A stretch of DNA of 32,640 bases, taken from positions 1 through 32,640 of the forward strand of contig NZ_JANIKD010000022.1 of assembly GCF_024580955.1 (NCBI RefSeq), given 5' to 3'. This stretch comes from Corynebacterium sp. 122RC1. Lineage in GTDB: Bacteria > Actinomycetota > Actinomycetes > Mycobacteriales > Mycobacteriaceae. Positions 24,547 to 32,640 of the stretch are shown piece after piece (position 1 is the first letter of the stretch; every line of letters starts with the position of its first letter). The translations under genes were made by a program, and so were the position numbers. The notes under the pieces are model-generated. The model saw only the letters and a list, made by a program, of their open reading frames with translations. It did no database searches and was not told the origin of the DNA.

Positions 24547-26461
24547 CACCGCGCTTCTCGACGCCGCCGTGGCCGCACTCGGCGGCGCCACACGCGAAGG
24601 TCAGGTTGCAATGAGCGAGGCCGTGGCCCGCAGCATGCAATCAGGACGACACCTCGCTGTGCAGGCGGGCACGGGCACCGGCAAATCCCTGGCATACCTG
24701 GTGCCGGCGTTCGCGCACGCACAGGCCACCGGCACCACGGTGGTGGTGTCCACTGCGACCATTGCCCTGCAGCGGCAGTTGGTGGAGCGCGATCTCCCCC
24801 GGCTCGCCGAGGCCCTCGAGCCGCACCTTGAGCGCAAGCCAACCTTTGCCATCATGAAAGGCCGCTCCAACTACCTGTGCATGCACAAAGTCTCACAGGG
24901 CGTGGCGGAGCCTGAAATGGATTTTGGCGGGGATGCTGGCGGAGGCGGCGGGAGCGAGGTTTCCTGGCTCGGCCGCCACGTGCAGCGCCTGTACGACTGG
25001 GCAAACGAGACGGAAACCGGAGACCGTGACCAGCTTGAACCCGGTGTTCCCAACCTCGCGTGGCGCCAGGTTTCGGTGAGCGCTCGCGAGTGCGTGGGCG
25101 CCTCCCGCTGCCCTCATGGAGACGAATGCTTTGCGGAGATCGCCCGGAAGCAGGCGAAAGACGTGGACGTGGTGGTCACCAACCATGCCATGCTGGCCAT
25201 CGACGCACTCAGTGACATCAACGTCCTCCCGGAACACGACGTTGTCATCATCGACGAGGCACACGAACTCGACGGCCGCATCACCGCCGTAGCCACCACT
25301 GAAATCAGCCCCACCGCCCTCACGCTCTCTGCGCGCCGCGCCGGCAAACTCGGAGCGAACGACGAAACCCTGGTGGCGGTAGCCAAAGAGTTGTTCTTCC
25401 CCCAGGGCAGGATCACCGAACTCGACCAAGAACTCCAGGCCCAGTTGGTCCTGGTTCGCGACGAGCTGTGGAAACTCAAAGAACACATTGCGCGCACGCC
25501 CGAAGGCGAGGCGCTGAATGACCCGGAGCGATACGCCGAGCGCATTGCTCTTTCCAACCACTTGAGTGACCAACATGATGCCGTCGTTCGCGTTCTCGAA
25601 GTCAGTGAGACCGAGGATTCCCAGGATGTTATCTGGGCCACCGAAACCACGCTGTTTGTGGCGCCGCTTTCCGTGGCCGGGCTGCTGAATGCCAAGCTCT
25701 TTTCCGAGAACACCGTGATCCTCACCTCTGCCACCTTGAGCATCGGCGGCAATTTTGAGGCGATCGCCGCGAGCTGGGGTATCCCCAAGGGAACCTGGGA
25801 TTCGCTGGACGCGGGAACGCCGTTTACCCCGCAAAAGTCTGGCATTCTCTATACGCCGCGGCGCCTGCCTGCCCCTGGGCGCGACGGCCTTGCCGACGCC
25901 ACGCGCACCGAAATGCACGAACTTATCATGGCCGCCGGCGGGCGCACACTCGGGCTATTCAGCTCCAAACGCGCCGCCGAGGAAGCCGCCGAAGCCCTGC
26001 GCCCCCTGGTGCCCTTTGACATCTTCCTTCAAGGCGAGGACTCCACCGGCGTGCTCGTCGAGCGCTTTGCCAAGGCGGAAAACGCCTGCTTGTTTGGCAC
26101 GCTCACGCTGTGGCAGGGCGTAGACGTGCCCGGCCCATCACTATCCTTGGTGCTCATTGACCGCATCCCCTTCCCCCGCCCGGACGACCCCCTGCTCCAA
26201 GCCCGCAAGGAGGCCGCTGATGCCGCGGGCCGCAACGGCTTCATGGAAGTAGCCGCTACCCATGCAGCCCTGCTGCTCGCCCAAGGTGCCGGCAGGTTGC
26301 TGCGCAGCGTGGATGATCGCGGCGTGGTAGCCATCCTGGACAGCCGAATTGTGACCGCCCGCTACGGCAGCTTCTTCCTGCGCTCGATTCCACCCTTTTG
26401 GCGCACGGAAGACGGTACTGTGGTCAAAAATGCGCTCAAGCGGCTGGTGTCACAGCGCTGA
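24536..26461 (+). CDS. dinG: DinG/XPD-type ATP-dependent DNA helicase (Fe-S)
   Basis: A superfamily 2 helicase of the DinG/YoaA branch, acting on damaged or structured DNA. The 641 residues include the Walker A motif AGTGTGKS (Lys50), the DEAH box at 240-243 (IIDEAHELD), and a C-terminal half with LWQGVDVPG and the QGAGRLLRS motif VI. Four cysteines, Cys115, Cys186, Cys192 and Cys198, fit an iron-sulfur cluster. The ATG at 24536 overlaps the pncB end by 11 bases, giving likely coupling; an in-frame start at 24500 would lie inside pncB and add 12 unrelated residues. Exonuclease activity is not suggested, as no such domain is present. Confidence 0.9.
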   Translation: MSNNTALLDAAVAALGGATREGQVAMSEAVARSMQSGRHLAVQAGTGTGKSLAYLVPAFAHAQATGTTVVVSTATIALQRQLVERDLPRLAEALEPHLERKPTFAIMKGRSNYLCMHKVSQGVAEPEMDFGGDAGGGGGSEVSWLGRHVQRLYDWANETETGDRDQLEPGVPNLAWRQVSVSARECVGASRCPHGDECFAEIARKQAKDVDVVVTNHAMLAIDALSDINVLPEHDVVIIDEAHELDGRITAVATTEISPTALTLSARRAGKLGANDETLVAVAKELFFPQGRITELDQELQAQLVLVRDELWKLKEHIARTPEGEALNDPERYAERIALSNHLSDQHDAVVRVLEVSETEDSQDVIWATETTLFVAPLSVAGLLNAKLFSENTVILTSATLSIGGNFEAIAASWGIPKGTWDSLDAGTPFTPQKSGILYTPRRLPAPGRDGLADATRTEMHELIMAAGGRTLGLFSSKRAAEEAAEALRPLVPFDIFLQGEDSTGVLVERFAKAENACLFGTLTLWQGVDVPGPSLSLVLIDRIPFPRPDDPLLQARKEAADAAGRNGFMEVAATHAALLLAQGAGRLLRSVDDRGVVAILDSRIVTARYGSFFLRSIPPFWRTEDGTVVKNALKRLVSQR

Positions 26462-26519
26462 GTGTGGCCGCCTGGGCCGCAAGTGTTTGGTGTTTGCTAA
26501 CGAGTGTGGAGGAGCTGCA

Positions 26520-27044
26520 ATGGAAGAAATGCAATGGCCAATGCCCATGGACAACCTTGAGGGGACCCGCTGCAATCTGCGCCTGCTCGCGCCGCGCGAC
26601 ATCCCCGACATGATCCAAGCCTGCTCCGACCCCCTCACCCAACGTTTCACCACCATCCCCCACATCTACACCGAGGAGATGGCGCAGGAGTTCGTAGCCG
26701 CCGAGCGTGCCTGGGCAATCGTGGATGAAGACGACGTCTACTGCGGCCACATCGAACTCCGCCTGGAAAGCCTGGACAACCGAACGGTTAATGTGGGCTA
26801 CCTCGCCGCGCCCTGGGCACGGGGCAAGGGGCTCACTACCGACGCGCTCAAGGTGGTCATGGCTCACGCATTCAGGCACGGTGCGCATCGCTTCGAAGTG
26901 CGCTGTGCGGTAGACAATAAGGCGTCTCGTGCCGTCGCGCGAAACGCCGGTGCAACCGAGGAAGGGATCCTCCGGGGCGCGGAATACCTGGGCGGCGAAT
27001 TCCACGACATCGTGCTGCACGCCCGCCTGCGGCCCACTGAGTGA
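26520..27044 (+). CDS. GNAT-family N-acetyltransferase (RimJ/RimL type)
   Basis: A 174-residue acetyltransferase. The acetyl-CoA loop is at about 96-106 (LAAPWARGKGLTT), followed by the AF-HGAHRFEVRCAVDNKASRAVARNAGATEEGILRG block typical of RimJ/RimL-like enzymes that acetylate protein N-termini or small amines. The substrate is unknown. GGAGGAG lies 6 bases before the ATG at 26520, which fixes this start; an in-frame ATG at 26430 lies inside the helicase gene. It follows that gene by 58 bases and may be co-transcribed. It converges with serB. Confidence 0.85.
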   Translation: MEEMQWPMPMDNLEGTRCNLRLLAPRDIPDMIQACSDPLTQRFTTIPHIYTEEMAQEFVAAERAWAIVDEDDVYCGHIELRLESLDNRTVNVGYLAAPWARGKGLTTDALKVVMAHAFRHGAHRFEVRCAVDNKASRAVARNAGATEEGILRGAEYLGGEFHDIVLHARLRPTE

Positions 27045-27067
27045 GGCAGTGTGAGGGAGTGTGAGGA
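27038..27067. repeat. Three 10-bp tandem units between GNAT gene and serB
   Basis: TGAGTGAGGC, AGTGTGAGGG and AGTGTGAGGA run head to tail, the first overlapping the GNAT stop codon. They fill the gap between convergent genes; no hairpin terminator is obvious there. Confidence 0.5.
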
Positions 27068-27093
27068 CGGGCGTCAGGGGTTGAGGTAAGGGG

Positions 27094-28353
27094 CTAGGCC
27101 AGCGGGACGCGGCGGACGGTGTTTGCTTCTTCGTCGGCCGCGTCGATCTCCGCGCGCGTGATGCCCAGCATGTGCAGCACCTCGTCCAAGAACGGCGAGC
27201 TCACGGAAGTATCCGCCACCTCCACCAGCGCCGGGCGAGCGTTAAACGCGATGCCGAGGCCGGCGGCGGAGATCATGTCGATGTCATTTGCGCCGTCGCC
27301 CACCGCAACGGTTTGGTGCATTTCCAGGCCGGAGTCTGCGGCGAACTCGCGGAGGAACTCGGCCTTGGCGGCGCGGTCCACCACTTTGCCGATCACGTTG
27401 CCGGTGAGCTTGCCATCTACGATTTCCAGCGTGTTCGCGCGCACATAGTCCAGCTCAAGCTCTTCTGCGAGGTCTTCGAGCACCTGGATAAAGCCGCCGG
27501 AGACCACGGCGGTTTTGTAGCCCAAGCGCTTGAGGGTGCGGATCGTGGTGCGGGCGCCGGGGGTGAGCACGATGTCATTGGCCACTTCTTGAATCACGGA
27601 GGCATCCAGCCCCGCGAGGGTCTTTACTCGCTCGCGCAGGGACTCCTCAAAGTCCAGCTCGCCCCGCATTGCGCGCTCGGTTACCGCTGCCACCTCTGCC
27701 TCGCGGCCAGCATGTGCTGCGAGCATTTCGATGACTTCACCAGTGATGAGGGTTGAATCGCAGTCAAAGCAGATGAGGCGCTTGGAGCGGCGCATAAGGC
27801 CTGCGCGCTCGATGGCGATGTCCACACCCACCTGGGCGGAGAGTTCCGCTAGTGCCTTACGCAGCATCTGTGCGCCGCCTGGCTTGGGGTCCGGCACGGT
27901 GATCTTAAGTTCCAGGCCGGTCACTGGGTAGTCAGAAATACCGCGGATGGTGTCAATGTTTGCGCCATAATCAGCCAGGGTTTGGCCGATCCTGGACAGC
28001 GCGGTTGCCTCCACAGGGCTGCCGAGCACCACCATTTCATGGGTAGAGCGCGGCCGGGAGTATTCTGCGGCATCTTGCAGCTCCACGGATACCTGGAGGC
28101 CGGCGAGGGTGGATTGGTTGAGGGTGTCTTTGAGGCCTGTGCGGATGGTTTCCAGCTCTTGCTCGTTCAGCCCCACATAGGCTGCGAGGGCCAGGAAGCC
28201 ACGGAAGCGGGACTGCTCAACGTCAAGGAGTTGCACACCGTTTGCGGAGAGGACGCGAAACACGGCGGCGGACACTCCGGCGCGGTCTTTCCCTGTGACG
28301 GTTACTACGGCTGGGCGAAGGCCTGGTTGCAGCGGCACTGAGTATGAATCCAT
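27094..28353 (-). CDS. serB: Phosphoserine phosphatase
   Basis: Catalyses the last step of serine synthesis, phosphoserine to serine. The 419-residue product has two ACT-type regulatory domains (about 12-90 and 105-180), then a HAD phosphatase with the nucleophile motif FDCDSTLITGE (Asp197, Asp199), VVSGGF for motif II and VGDGANDIDM for motif III. The actinobacterial SerB with N-terminal ACT domains has about this length. I start it at the ATG at 28353, where the ACT region begins; the frame is open upstream to 28755 but crosses ctaD antisense sequence. The serB-ctaD-nrdF-ftn order matches C. glutamicum. Confidence 0.94.
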   Translation of the reverse strand: MDSYSVPLQPGLRPAVVTVTGKDRAGVSAAVFRVLSANGVQLLDVEQSRFRGFLALAAYVGLNEQELETIRTGLKDTLNQSTLAGLQVSVELQDAAEYSRPRSTHEMVVLGSPVEATALSRIGQTLADYGANIDTIRGISDYPVTGLELKITVPDPKPGGAQMLRKALAELSAQVGVDIAIERAGLMRRSKRLICFDCDSTLITGEVIEMLAAHAGREAEVAAVTERAMRGELDFEESLRERVKTLAGLDASVIQEVANDIVLTPGARTTIRTLKRLGYKTAVVSGGFIQVLEDLAEELELDYVRANTLEIVDGKLTGNVIGKVVDRAAKAEFLREFAADSGLEMHQTVAVGDGANDIDMISAAGLGIAFNARPALVEVADTSVSSPFLDEVLHMLGITRAEIDAADEEANTVRRVPLA

Positions 28354-28462
28354 TGCTGTATTTTCCCACATGTTGGGTGTTTTTACCGCATGGCGGGTGG
28401 GACCTTGGGGCTTGGACCTGGGGCTTGAGCCTTGGGACCGCACTAGGTCTGGGAACCACAAG
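28354..28462. other. G-rich imperfect repeats upstream of serB
   Basis: Between serB and the ctaD terminator the plus strand at about 28408-28460 carries related units built on GACCTTGGGGCTT, GACCTGGGGCTT and GAGCCTTGGGACC. The gap also contains the serB promoter region. No gene is visible. Confidence 0.4.
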
Positions 28463-28491
28463 AGCCGCAGGCCCTGCGCGGACCTGCGGCT
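28463..28491 (-). terminator. Hairpin downstream of ctaD
   Basis: AGCCGCAGG (28463-28471) and CCTGCGGCT (28483-28491) form a perfect 9-bp stem with an 11-base loop, 27 bases beyond the ctaD stop. The sequence that follows on the minus strand (CTTGTGGTTCCC) has no clear T-run, so it may be an RNA-stabilising structure or a weak terminator. Confidence 0.6.
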
Positions 28492-28517
28492 TGGAGGATT
28501 GTTCAGTAGAAGAATCG

Positions 28518-30233
28518 TTACTTCTTGTTCACTGGCTCGTGGTGGTGGCCAACGTGTGCTTCGCGGCGCATACGCTCCACCATGTGTGGGTAGTGCAGCT
28601 CGAACGCTGGGCGCTCGGAGCGGATACGTGGCATGGACACGAAGTTGTGGCGTGGTGGTGGGCAGGAGGTTGCCCACTCCAGGGAGTTGCCGTAGCCCCA
28701 TGGGTCGTCCACGGTAACGATCTCGCCGTAGCGCCAGGACTTGAACACGTTCCACACGAATGGGATGACGGACATGCCCAGCAGGAAGGAGAAGACAGTA
28801 GAAACCTGGTTGAGGAAGGTGAAACCGTCGGACTCGAGGTAGTCAGCGTAGCGGCGTGGCATGCCCTCGTTACCAACGTAGTGCTGGACCAGGAAGGTGC
28901 CGTGGAAGCCGATGAAGGTGAGCCAGAAGTGGATCTTGCCCAGGGTCTCATCCAGCATGCGGCCGGTGATCTTGGGGAACCAGAAGTACACACCAGCGAA
29001 GGATGCGAACACCACGGTGCCGAAGAGGGTGTAGTGGAAGTGCGCAATCAGGAAGTAGGACTCAGCGAGCTGGAAGTCCAGTGGTGGGGATGCCAGCATG
29101 ATGCCGGTGAGACCACCGAAGAGGAAGGTCACCAGGAAGCCCATGACCCACACCATTGGGGTCTCCCAGGAGATGTGGCCGCGCCACATGGTGCCCAACC
29201 AGTTGAAGAACTTCACGCCGGTTGGCACGGAGATCAGGAAGGTCATGAAGGAGAAGAATGGCAGCAGGATGGCGCCGGTCACGAACATGTGGTGTGCCCA
29301 CACAGCCATGGAGAGTGCACCGATGGAGAGGGTTGCGAACACCAGGCCGATGTAGCCAAACATTGGCTTGCGGGAGAACACTGGGATGATTTCGGAAACG
29401 ATGCCGAAGAAAGGCAGTGCGAGGACGTACACCTCTGGGTGGCCGAAGAACCAGAACAGGTGCTGCCAGAGGATGGCGCCGCCGTTGCCTGGATCGAAGA
29501 TGTGGCCGCCGAGCTTGCGGTCGTAGAGCACACCGAGTGCTGCGGCGAGCAGCAGTGGGAAGATCATGAGCACGATCACGGATGCAACAAAGATGTTCCA
29601 GCAGAAGATCGGCATACGGAACATGGTCATGCCCGGTGCGCGCAGGGTGAGGATGGTGGTGATCATGTTCACTGCGGAAGCCACGGTGCCCACACCGGTG
29701 GCGCCCACGCCGACGATCCACATGTCGGCGCCGATGCCTGGGGAGTGGATGGAGTCAGCCAGTGGCAGGTACATGGTCCAGCCGAAGTCTGCTGCACCAC
29801 CTGGGGTGAGGAAGCCTGCGAGCATTGCAACAACGCCGATCTGGGTGATCCAGAAACCAAAGGCGTTCAGACGTGGGAAGGCAACGTCTGGTGCACCGAT
29901 CTGCAGTGGCAGCACGTAGTTAGCAAAGCCCCACACGATTGGCGTACCAAAGGCCAGCAGCATGACGGTGCCGTGCATGGTGAACAGTTGGTTGAACTGC
30001 TCGTTGGAAAGCATTTGCAGGCCTGGGGTGAACAGCTCTGCGCGGATGAGCAGGGCCATCAAGCCACCAACAAAGAACCAGATGAAGGACATCACCAAGT
30101 ACATGACGCCCAAAAGCTTATGGTCGGTGGTGGTAAGCATCTTCCATGCCAGCTCGCCCTTGCGGCCGTTGCCGGATGGTGCGGGCCGTGTTGGCTCGAC
30201 GTAACCCTCGAGCCGTGGCGCCACAGCGGTCAT
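28518..30233 (-). CDS. ctaD: Cytochrome c oxidase (aa3) subunit I
   Basis: The heme-copper catalytic subunit of the terminal oxidase, acting in the cytoplasmic membrane with the bc1 complex. The 571 residues show the low-spin heme ligands His87 (TMHGTVM) and His400 (AHFHYT), His398 for the high-spin heme, and the CuB site His265-Tyr269 ([11 protein letters not shown]) with His314-His315 (WAHHMF). Twelve membrane helices are expected. A strong AGGAGG lies 5 bases before the ATG. The C-terminal tail ([12 protein letters not shown], then HHHEPVNKK) is a typical corynebacterial extension. No other subunit genes are next to it, as in C. glutamicum. Confidence 0.97.
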   Translation of the reverse strand: MTAVAPRLEGYVEPTRPAPSGNGRKGELAWKMLTTTDHKLLGVMYLVMSFIWFFVGGLMALLIRAELFTPGLQMLSNEQFNQLFTMHGTVMLLAFGTPIVWGFANYVLPLQIGAPDVAFPRLNAFGFWITQIGVVAMLAGFLTPGGAADFGWTMYLPLADSIHSPGIGADMWIVGVGATGVGTVASAVNMITTILTLRAPGMTMFRMPIFCWNIFVASVIVLMIFPLLLAAALGVLYDRKLGGHIFDPGNGGAILWQHLFWFFGHPEVYVLALPFFGIVSEIIPVFSRKPMFGYIGLVFATLSIGALSMAVWAHHMFVTGAILLPFFSFMTFLISVPTGVKFFNWLGTMWRGHISWETPMVWVMGFLVTFLFGGLTGIMLASPPLDFQLAESYFLIAHFHYTLFGTVVFASFAGVYFWFPKITGRMLDETLGKIHFWLTFIGFHGTFLVQHYVGNEGMPRRYADYLESDGFTFLNQVSTVFSFLLGMSVIPFVWNVFKSWRYGEIVTVDDPWGYGNSLEWATSCPPPRHNFVSMPRIRSERPAFELHYPHMVERMRREAHVGHHHEPVNKK

Positions 30234-30729
30234 ACGATCCTCCTGACTTGTGAGTCACCCACATAGTTTCAGGGAGTTTTCCCTGCGCTTGAGTGAAGTG
30301 ACCTAATTTACATCGCCTTATCTTAAGGCCTTATACCGCCTAAAGCCAGCGGCTTTTGCTGGCATCTCCAGCGGGGTTACGGGTTCCTGCCAGCAATTTC
30401 CAAGGTTTTACCCGCGTTAAGCGTGATGGCCGTTGCTTATGCAGCAAAACCGGATTTTTTGCCACCCCGAACGCTGCGAATATCGTGACCCTTGCCACAT
30501 CCCACATACCCCCGCGGGGTATCAATCCAAAGGTTGATCCCCTCCAGCTCCTGGATCCGTACTCAACTCACCGCCAGTCAAGCCACAGCAGCCCCATACG
30601 CAACAGCGCCGCCCCCTCTCCCCCACCTCGCGAACGCAGAGATAGCAAAGATAAAGGAAGAGAAAGCGGCGCCAAGACCATCGGCCAATGCTGCCCCTTG
30701 ACTTCAGCCAAGGAACCCTAAAAGGAGCC
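30234..30729. other. Intergenic region between ctaD and nrdF (496 bp)
   Basis: It holds the ctaD promoter and the end of the nrdF transcript. Visible dyads are TAAGGCCTTA at 30324-30333, AAAGCC-AGC-GGCTTT at 30342-30356, and CCTTG-N8-CAAGG near 30694-30711, the last just beyond the nrdF stop and possibly ending that transcript. GCAAAA/TTTTGC near 30440-30460 is a further short A/T dyad. I see no gene. Confidence 0.45.
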
Positions 30730-31731
<1,002 letters not shown>

Positions 31732-31783
31732 TCACTGTTCCCGCCACATTTCGATACGCGGCACGATCTAGATTTCTTCTGTT

Positions 31784-31984
31784 TCAACCTGAGCGCAACA
31801 ATATCATTCCTTGACTAACGTCACAGATCAGTGAAATAGGCCACATCCAATCACTAAGGTGAGGCTTAGCGACGTACGCAGCGCCCGCAGGAAACGAGGC
31901 TTCGCGCAGCAACAAAAAGGCGGTAGTGAGCAGCGCTATTAGCGTTACCCACATAATCAAATAGGCTTCAAAAGGTTTTTGCAA
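31784..31984 (-). CDS. Candidate small membrane protein between nrdF and ftn
   Basis: A possible 66-residue protein starting at a TTG (31984) with a good ribosome site, GGGAAGG, six bases upstream. Residues ~7-27 (AYLIMWVTLIALLTTAFLLL) form one membrane helix; the rest is unremarkable. I do not recognise a family. It would occupy most of the nrdF-ftn gap and read toward nrdF. It overlaps a DtxR-like site, which argues that part or all of the stretch may be regulatory rather than coding. Low confidence. Confidence 0.3.
   Translation of the reverse strand: MQKPFEAYLIMWVTLIALLTTAFLLLREASFPAGAAYVAKPHLSDWMWPISLICDVSQGMILLRSG
31855..31873. promoter_or_regulatory. DtxR-box-like sequence 1 (nrdF-ftn gap)
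   Basis: TAAGGTGAGGCTTAGCGAC agrees with the 19-bp DtxR consensus at 13 positions by my count, including the AGGT and AGGCT core. It lies about 140 bases before the nrdF start and 200 before ftn. Confidence 0.45.
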
Positions 31985-32014
31985 TGATTGCCTTCCCTTA
32001 ACCAAAAACCGTAT

Positions 32015-32033
32015 TTAAGGTGGCCTAAGCTTC
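32015..32033. promoter_or_regulatory. DtxR-box-like sequence 2 (upstream of ftn)
   Basis: TTAAGGTGGCCTAAGCTTC also agrees with the DtxR consensus at 13 of 19 positions by my count. It is centred about 47 bases before the ftn start codon, which is also the predicted transcription start, a distance suited to activation rather than repression. Confidence 0.5.
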
Positions 32034-32057
32034 AGTGACACATCCGGTGGACGTCGG

Positions 32058-32070
32058 TACGCTTTGGGGC
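32058..32070 (+). promoter_or_regulatory. Predicted leaderless ftn promoter -10
   Basis: TACGCT at 32058-32063 is followed by 7 bases (TTGGGGC) and the ftn ATG at 32071. The GGGG is too close to the ATG to act as a normal ribosome site. Confidence 0.5.
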
Positions 32071-32568
32071 ATGGCTATCAATGAAAAACTCGCAGCAGCA
32101 ATGAACAACCAAGTCACCGCAGAGCTCGAGGCCGCAATGGTCTACCTGCAGCTCTCCTACCACATGGACGACCTCGGCCTGGTGGGCATGCGTGACTGGT
32201 TCCAGAACCAGCACCAAGAAGAACTCACCCACGCGGAGGCTTTCGCAGAGCACCTGCGCGACCGCGGCTACGTTCCACAGATCGGCGACATCACCCCGCC
32301 AAAGCTGGACATCGCCAATGCCACCGACGCCTTCGAGGCTTCCCTGGCGCACGAGCAGAAGGTCTCCGGCCTGATCCGTGACCTCGCTGCCCTCTCCGAT
32401 TCCGTGAAGGACTACGACTCCCGCCCACTCCTCGACCACTTCCTGGCTGAGCAGATCGAGGAGGAAGCAACCGTGGGTGGCATCCTGGACCGCCTCAAGC
32501 TCGCCGACACCGGCGCGGGCATCCTGCAGATCGACAAGGAGCTCGCGGAGCGCGATTCCGCCGAATAG
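32071..32568 (+). CDS. ftn: Ferritin (non-heme, bacterial FtnA type)
   Basis: Stores iron as a ferric mineral inside a 24-subunit shell. The 165 residues form the ferritin four-helix bundle, with ferroxidase residues in the first helix (AELEAAMVYLQLSYHM) and the EELTHAE motif (Glu51, His54) of the second, and further acidic ligands in EQIEEEATV. The start at 32071 is used because MAINEKLAAAMNNQ is the usual ferritin N-terminus and a -10 element lies seven bases before it; an in-frame ATG at 32035 would add 12 residues. A DtxR-like site sits upstream. It is divergent from nrdF across 357 bases. Confidence 0.93.
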   Translation: MAINEKLAAAMNNQVTAELEAAMVYLQLSYHMDDLGLVGMRDWFQNQHQEELTHAEAFAEHLRDRGYVPQIGDITPPKLDIANATDAFEASLAHEQKVSGLIRDLAALSDSVKDYDSRPLLDHFLAEQIEEEATVGGILDRLKLADTGAGILQIDKELAERDSAE

Positions 32569-32587
32569 GGTTGCGGAATAGGGTTTG

Positions 32588-32606
32588 GCACAAGGAACGC
32601 TTGTGC
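32588..32606 (+). terminator. Hairpin downstream of ftn
   Basis: GCACAAG and CTTGTGC form a perfect 7-bp stem around the loop GAACG, 20 bases after the ftn stop. No T-run follows, so it may be a weak or factor-assisted terminator. Confidence 0.5.
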
Positions 32607-32640
32607 TGAGATAGTTGGGGCTTGGCTTCGAAGTTTTCGA

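Noticed and set aside
28344..30266. A 640-codon open frame on the plus strand opposite ctaD.
   Set aside because: Its translation is dominated by His, Glu and Trp in a repetitive way with no fold-like pattern, while the minus strand encodes cytochrome oxidase subunit I with all metal ligands.

Overview
The window is a high-GC actinobacterial chromosome segment, almost certainly from the genus Corynebacterium. The evidence is a single giant type I fatty acid synthase (2,958 residues) with a separate AcpS and a neighbouring TetR regulator. It is supported by the serB-ctaD-nrdF-ftn order and by class Ib ribonucleotide reductase. A conserved clpS-DUF2017-rhomboid-murI-MBL-rph-rdgB run is also present. 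I cannot name the species. Nearly all of it is ordinary core genome; accessory material is limited to an IS3-type insertion at the left edge and a decayed spot next to a tRNA-Leu gene.

Layout. 1-685: right part of an IS3-family element (orfA plus the start of orfB) running off the window. It has cut the 5' half from an MFS transporter gene whose remnant (686-1216) sits directly before an intact nucleoside hydrolase (uriH-like). 2180-2421: an intergenic stretch with five copies of the octamer GTCGATAG in mixed orientation. 2422-3202: nicotinamidase pncA, overlapping tail to tail with a DUF3618 membrane protein. 3353-4941: bcp, a TetR regulator in the position of fasR, and acpS. 4972-6708: pyruvate:quinone oxidoreductase. 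7224-16100: fatty acid synthase. 16379-17920: a class I glutamine amidotransferase and two small membrane proteins. 18020-18101: tRNA-Leu(UAG), followed by short tandem repeats and a HicB-type antitoxin remnant. 18780-23199: the seven-gene leftward run from clpS to rdgB. 23233-27044: pncB, a DinG-type iron-sulfur helicase and a GNAT acetyltransferase. 27094-31713: serB, ctaD and nrdF on the minus strand. 32071-32568: ferritin.

How the genes work together. The fas, acpS and TetR genes form a lipid-synthesis module: AcpS supplies the pantetheine arm of the synthase and the TetR protein probably senses acyl-CoA. pncA and pncB are consecutive steps of NAD salvage (nicotinamide to nicotinate to nicotinate mononucleotide), although they lie 20 kb apart. 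ctaD, nrdF and ftn are all metal-dependent, and two DtxR-like sites lie between nrdF and ftn.

The most notable regulatory signal is a recurring start architecture. At least nine genes have a TANNNT -10 hexamer ending 6-8 bases before the start codon with no Shine-Dalgarno sequence, which is the layout expected of leaderless transcripts. The clearest case is the 33-base gap between clpS and pncB, which holds two such promoters back to back. I found no CRISPR array, prophage or clearly new multi-gene system.
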